Positions 7,957 to 9,491 of a stretch of 9,491 bases of DNA are shown piece after piece. Both the position numbers and the translations under genes were made by a program. Position 1 is the first letter of the stretch, and each line of letters opens with the position of its first letter. Below the pieces are notes generated by a model. That model made no database searches and was not told the origin of the DNA. It saw nothing but the letters and a program-made list of their open reading frames with translations. This stretch comes from JABHIB01 sp964497715 (lineage in GTDB: Archaea > Nanobdellota > Nanobdellia > SCGC-AAA011-G17 > PNOQ01), in contig CAZCDH010000019.1 of NCBI GenBank assembly GCA_964497715.1, positions 1 to 9,491 of the forward strand. The letters run 5' to 3'.

Positions 7957-9379
7957 AAAAGGGGAAAGCCCAACTAGCTGCGACACCATTTCCTTGAGGA
8001 CCACTATGTCCACTAAGGTCAATGGTTGAATCAGTATATCCATAAATATTTGGTTTAAAGGCTGCACCTACAGAATAACCTACCCCCTTAACACCATAGC
8101 CAGAACCAATATTAGGAGTATTACTCTGTTTACTGTAATCGGCCCCTACAGTCCATGTAACTCCCTTATATACTTTTTCAGCTCCAACTCCTATCATCCA
8201 ACTTCCAGTTTCTCCAAAAGAGTTCGCACCATCCTTCACATTTCCTTCCAAAATATAGGCAAGACTATTTTCATAATCACTAAATTTTATTTTCAAGCCA
8301 ACTGATTTAGCGCTATTGCTAGTTTCAAATGAATTATCATCTGCACTTTTTCTTCCATAAGATTGCTGAGCATTAACTATAGATTCGATACTATAAGGTC
8401 CAAGATCTTTCGAGTATTTAAAAATAACGTCTTGAGACAAACCACTCCCACTCCTTCCAGTTTCTGGAACTCTTGCCCCCGAATCACCACTATCTTGAGT
8501 AGAACTACTTCCACTACGAGCAACATGAACAGTAACACTAAACTCGCCATTTTGATAAGTTAACGAAGGTCCTAAACTCCAATCAAATCCAGAATCAGTT
8601 ATAACTCCACTAACACTAACTATTTCATTTTTTTTAAAATATTGAGAAGCAGAAGCAGTAAGTTCCACAACAATCAATCCTCCTCCAACTGTTTTTTTAT
8701 ATGAAACTATATTCCCTTCGGCATTTACTCTAATACCTGAAGATTCGATACTATTATCTTTAAGGTATTCATATGCTCCCCAAGTAGTATGATATTCATC
8801 ATAAGTAATGATACTTTCTCCTGACTCTCCTACAACATTAAGATCGAGTTCCCCATTTTCCTCAATCCAACCCCAGATATCCAGCATCCCACTAGGATCA
8901 ACACCATTCAGGGGATCACTAGCAACATAACTATACGAAGGTTCTGAAGCAACAGGATCTAATGAAGTGAAAATTCCCAAATCAGAATCATAATAACGAG
9001 CACTGAAATAATCCAATCCAGATTCATCTCTTTCTTTTCCACCAAACTTGAATTTAGAATCTGCACTATCTCTATATATCTGACCAAATGGGAGATAGTT
9101 TATTTTTTCAACATTTCTATTATCGGAATAACTAACTACTCTTACATGTCCCAATCTATCAGAATGGTAATATTTCATTACTCCATCTTCGCCTTCGGAA
9201 GAAATCAATCCATCACCCGCATAAAAATAAGTATTAATTCCACTAGAATCGCGTTGGACCTCATCACGAACTTCATCAACAGACACAACAACTCCATTAA
9301 CATCAGGAATATTAATCTTAGCAAAAACAAATGAACTTAATAAAACAAATACCAAAACCAACATCAAACTCTTTTTCAT
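7955..9379 (-). CDS. Secreted stand-alone RHS core protein with unknown beta-rich C-terminal domain
   Basis: 474 aa. Residues 1-20 form a Sec signal peptide (basic KK, hydrophobic core, FVFA before Lys21). Residues ~46-164 are a complete RHS-repeat-associated core: INTYFYAGDGLISS, then YYHSDRLGHVRVV, INYLPFGQIY, KFGGKERDESGLDYFSARYY, LGIFTSLDP and VDPSG. In family members this segment plugs the YD-repeat shell and cleaves itself after the last DPxG (here D161-G164), releasing the C-terminal payload. Residues 165-474 match no toxin fold I recognise. They include a Ser/Gly-rich linker (~289-314), then alternating amphipathic strands (VGLKIKFSD, WMIGVGAEKVY, TWTVGADYSK, YSVGAAFKP) and end in ...WAFPF. 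YD repeats and the RHS N-terminus are missing; they are in the gene starting 14 nt downstream. No immunity-like gene lies between. ATG chosen for the signal peptide and the TATA box at -30. Most likely the core/payload half of a split RHS system; an orphan RHS tip is the alternative. Confidence 0.88.
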   Translation of the reverse strand: MKKSLMLVLVFVLLSSFVFAKINIPDVNGVVVSVDEVRDEVQRDSSGINTYFYAGDGLISSEGEDGVMKYYHSDRLGHVRVVSYSDNRNVEKINYLPFGQIYRDSADSKFKFGGKERDESGLDYFSARYYDSDLGIFTSLDPVASEPSYSYVASDPLNGVDPSGMLDIWGWIEENGELDLNVVGESGESIITYDEYHTTWGAYEYLKDNSIESSGIRVNAEGNIVSYKKTVGGGLIVVELTASASQYFKKNEIVSVSGVITDSGFDWSLGPSLTYQNGEFSVTVHVARSGSSSTQDSGDSGARVPETGRSGSGLSQDVIFKYSKDLGPYSIESIVNAQQSYGRKSADDNSFETSNSAKSVGLKIKFSDYENSLAYILEGNVKDGANSFGETGSWMIGVGAEKVYKGVTWTVGADYSKQSNTPNIGSGYGVKGVGYSVGAAFKPNIYGYTDSTIDLSGHSGPQGNGVAASWAFPF

Positions 9380-9424
9380 AATAATTATATATAAAATATA
9401 TATATATAAGTCTTTCTGAAAAAA
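9357..9424 (-). repeat. Direct repeat copy 2: promoter plus first signal-peptide codons
   Basis: Partner of the copy at 787-854, upstream of the RHS core gene. Together the two copies flank the complete RHS operon and its terminator. After the shared MKKSLMLV codons the two signal peptides diverge at the DNA level, so identity is confined to the expression signal. Confidence 0.9.
9380..9417 (-). promoter_or_regulatory. Archaeal-type TATA promoter of the RHS operon
   Basis: On the minus strand GAAAGA (9416-9411, BRE-like) precedes TTATATAT (9409-9402), 30-23 nt before the ATG at 9379. No Shine-Dalgarno site is present before the ATG, so a leaderless transcript covering the core and shell genes is likely. 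The alternating TA run makes the exact box uncertain; a second box closer to the ATG would place the start inside the gene and is less likely. Confidence 0.65.
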
Positions 9425-9490
9425 TTAAATCTTTCCACAGAAAGCTTTTTTAAAACAGCCAACTTCACAATAAACACATGCCACCAATAG
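9425..9490 (-). CDS. Possible 3' end of an upstream Cys-containing gene
   Basis: One minus-strand frame is open from the window edge for 21 codons to TAA at 9427-9425 and reads ...ACVYCEVGCFKKAFCGKI. A run of T follows the stop, as expected of an archaeal terminator, and the next promoter starts just after. The Cys spacing suggests a small metal-binding or disulfide-bonded tail. Another minus frame is also open here, so a real gene is uncertain and no family can be named. Confidence 0.3.
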   Translation of the reverse strand, partial: LLVACVYCEVGCFKKAFCGKI

Positions 9491-9491
9491 A

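Noticed and set aside
7941..7973. Extension of the RHS shell gene upstream to a TTG at 7973, overlapping the previous gene by 19 nt
   Set aside because: The strong AAGGAG at 7956-7951 lies inside this extension and is correctly spaced for ATG 7940; the extra residues do not improve the signal peptide.
1..9491. tRNA, rRNA, CRISPR array, transposase or inverted-repeat mobile element
   Set aside because: No cloverleaf-like or regularly spaced repeat structure, no transposase-like protein and no terminal inverted repeats were seen by eye; the only long repeats are the two promoter copies.

Overview
The window is AT-rich, with every recognisable gene on the minus strand. It reads like surface-protein territory of an archaeon, most likely a small-genome DPANN lineage (Woesearchaeota/Pacearchaeota-like). 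Three things point this way. Two genes have a TATA-like box about 30-23 nt before their ATG, with no Shine-Dalgarno site in between, which fits leaderless archaeal transcripts. Genes end in oligo-T rather than hairpin-plus-T terminators. The large protein carries Cys-rich 'C-E/V-D-G-T' repeats that I associate with DPANN secreted proteins. The lineage is inferred; no marker gene is present.

Layout in transcription order (high to low coordinates): (1) 9425-9490, a possible tail of an upstream Cys-containing gene, weak. (2) 9380-9424, a TATA-type promoter. (3) 9379-7955, a 474-aa secreted protein with a signal peptide, a complete RHS-repeat-associated core (about residues 46-164) and about 310 residues of unrecognised beta-rich C-terminus. 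(4) 7940-885, a 2351-aa secreted YD-repeat/RHS shell protein, starting 14 nt after the previous stop behind an AAGGAG ribosome site. It has the RHS N-terminus and many YD repeats. Several Cys-rich insertions interrupt it: one lectin-like, one small, and one of about 550 aa with DGT repeats. It ends in a carbohydrate-binding-like domain instead of the RHS core. (5) 884-848, an oligo-T terminator. (6) 809 to the window edge, the start of a secreted parallel beta-helix (NosD/PbH1-type) protein behind a second promoter.

The main point is that the two RHS genes look complementary. The large protein stops where the RHS core should begin, and the small upstream protein starts at that same joint, so the order is C-terminal piece first, shell second. 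The simplest reading is a two-component RHS particle whose plug/core and payload are made and exported separately from the shell, then assembled outside the cytoplasm. This is an inference from architecture.

A second point is that promoter plus first signal-peptide codons (about 68 bp, 66 identical) occur twice as direct repeats, 787-854 and 9357-9424, bracketing the whole RHS operon. Recombination between them would remove the RHS pair and leave the beta-helix gene with an intact promoter.
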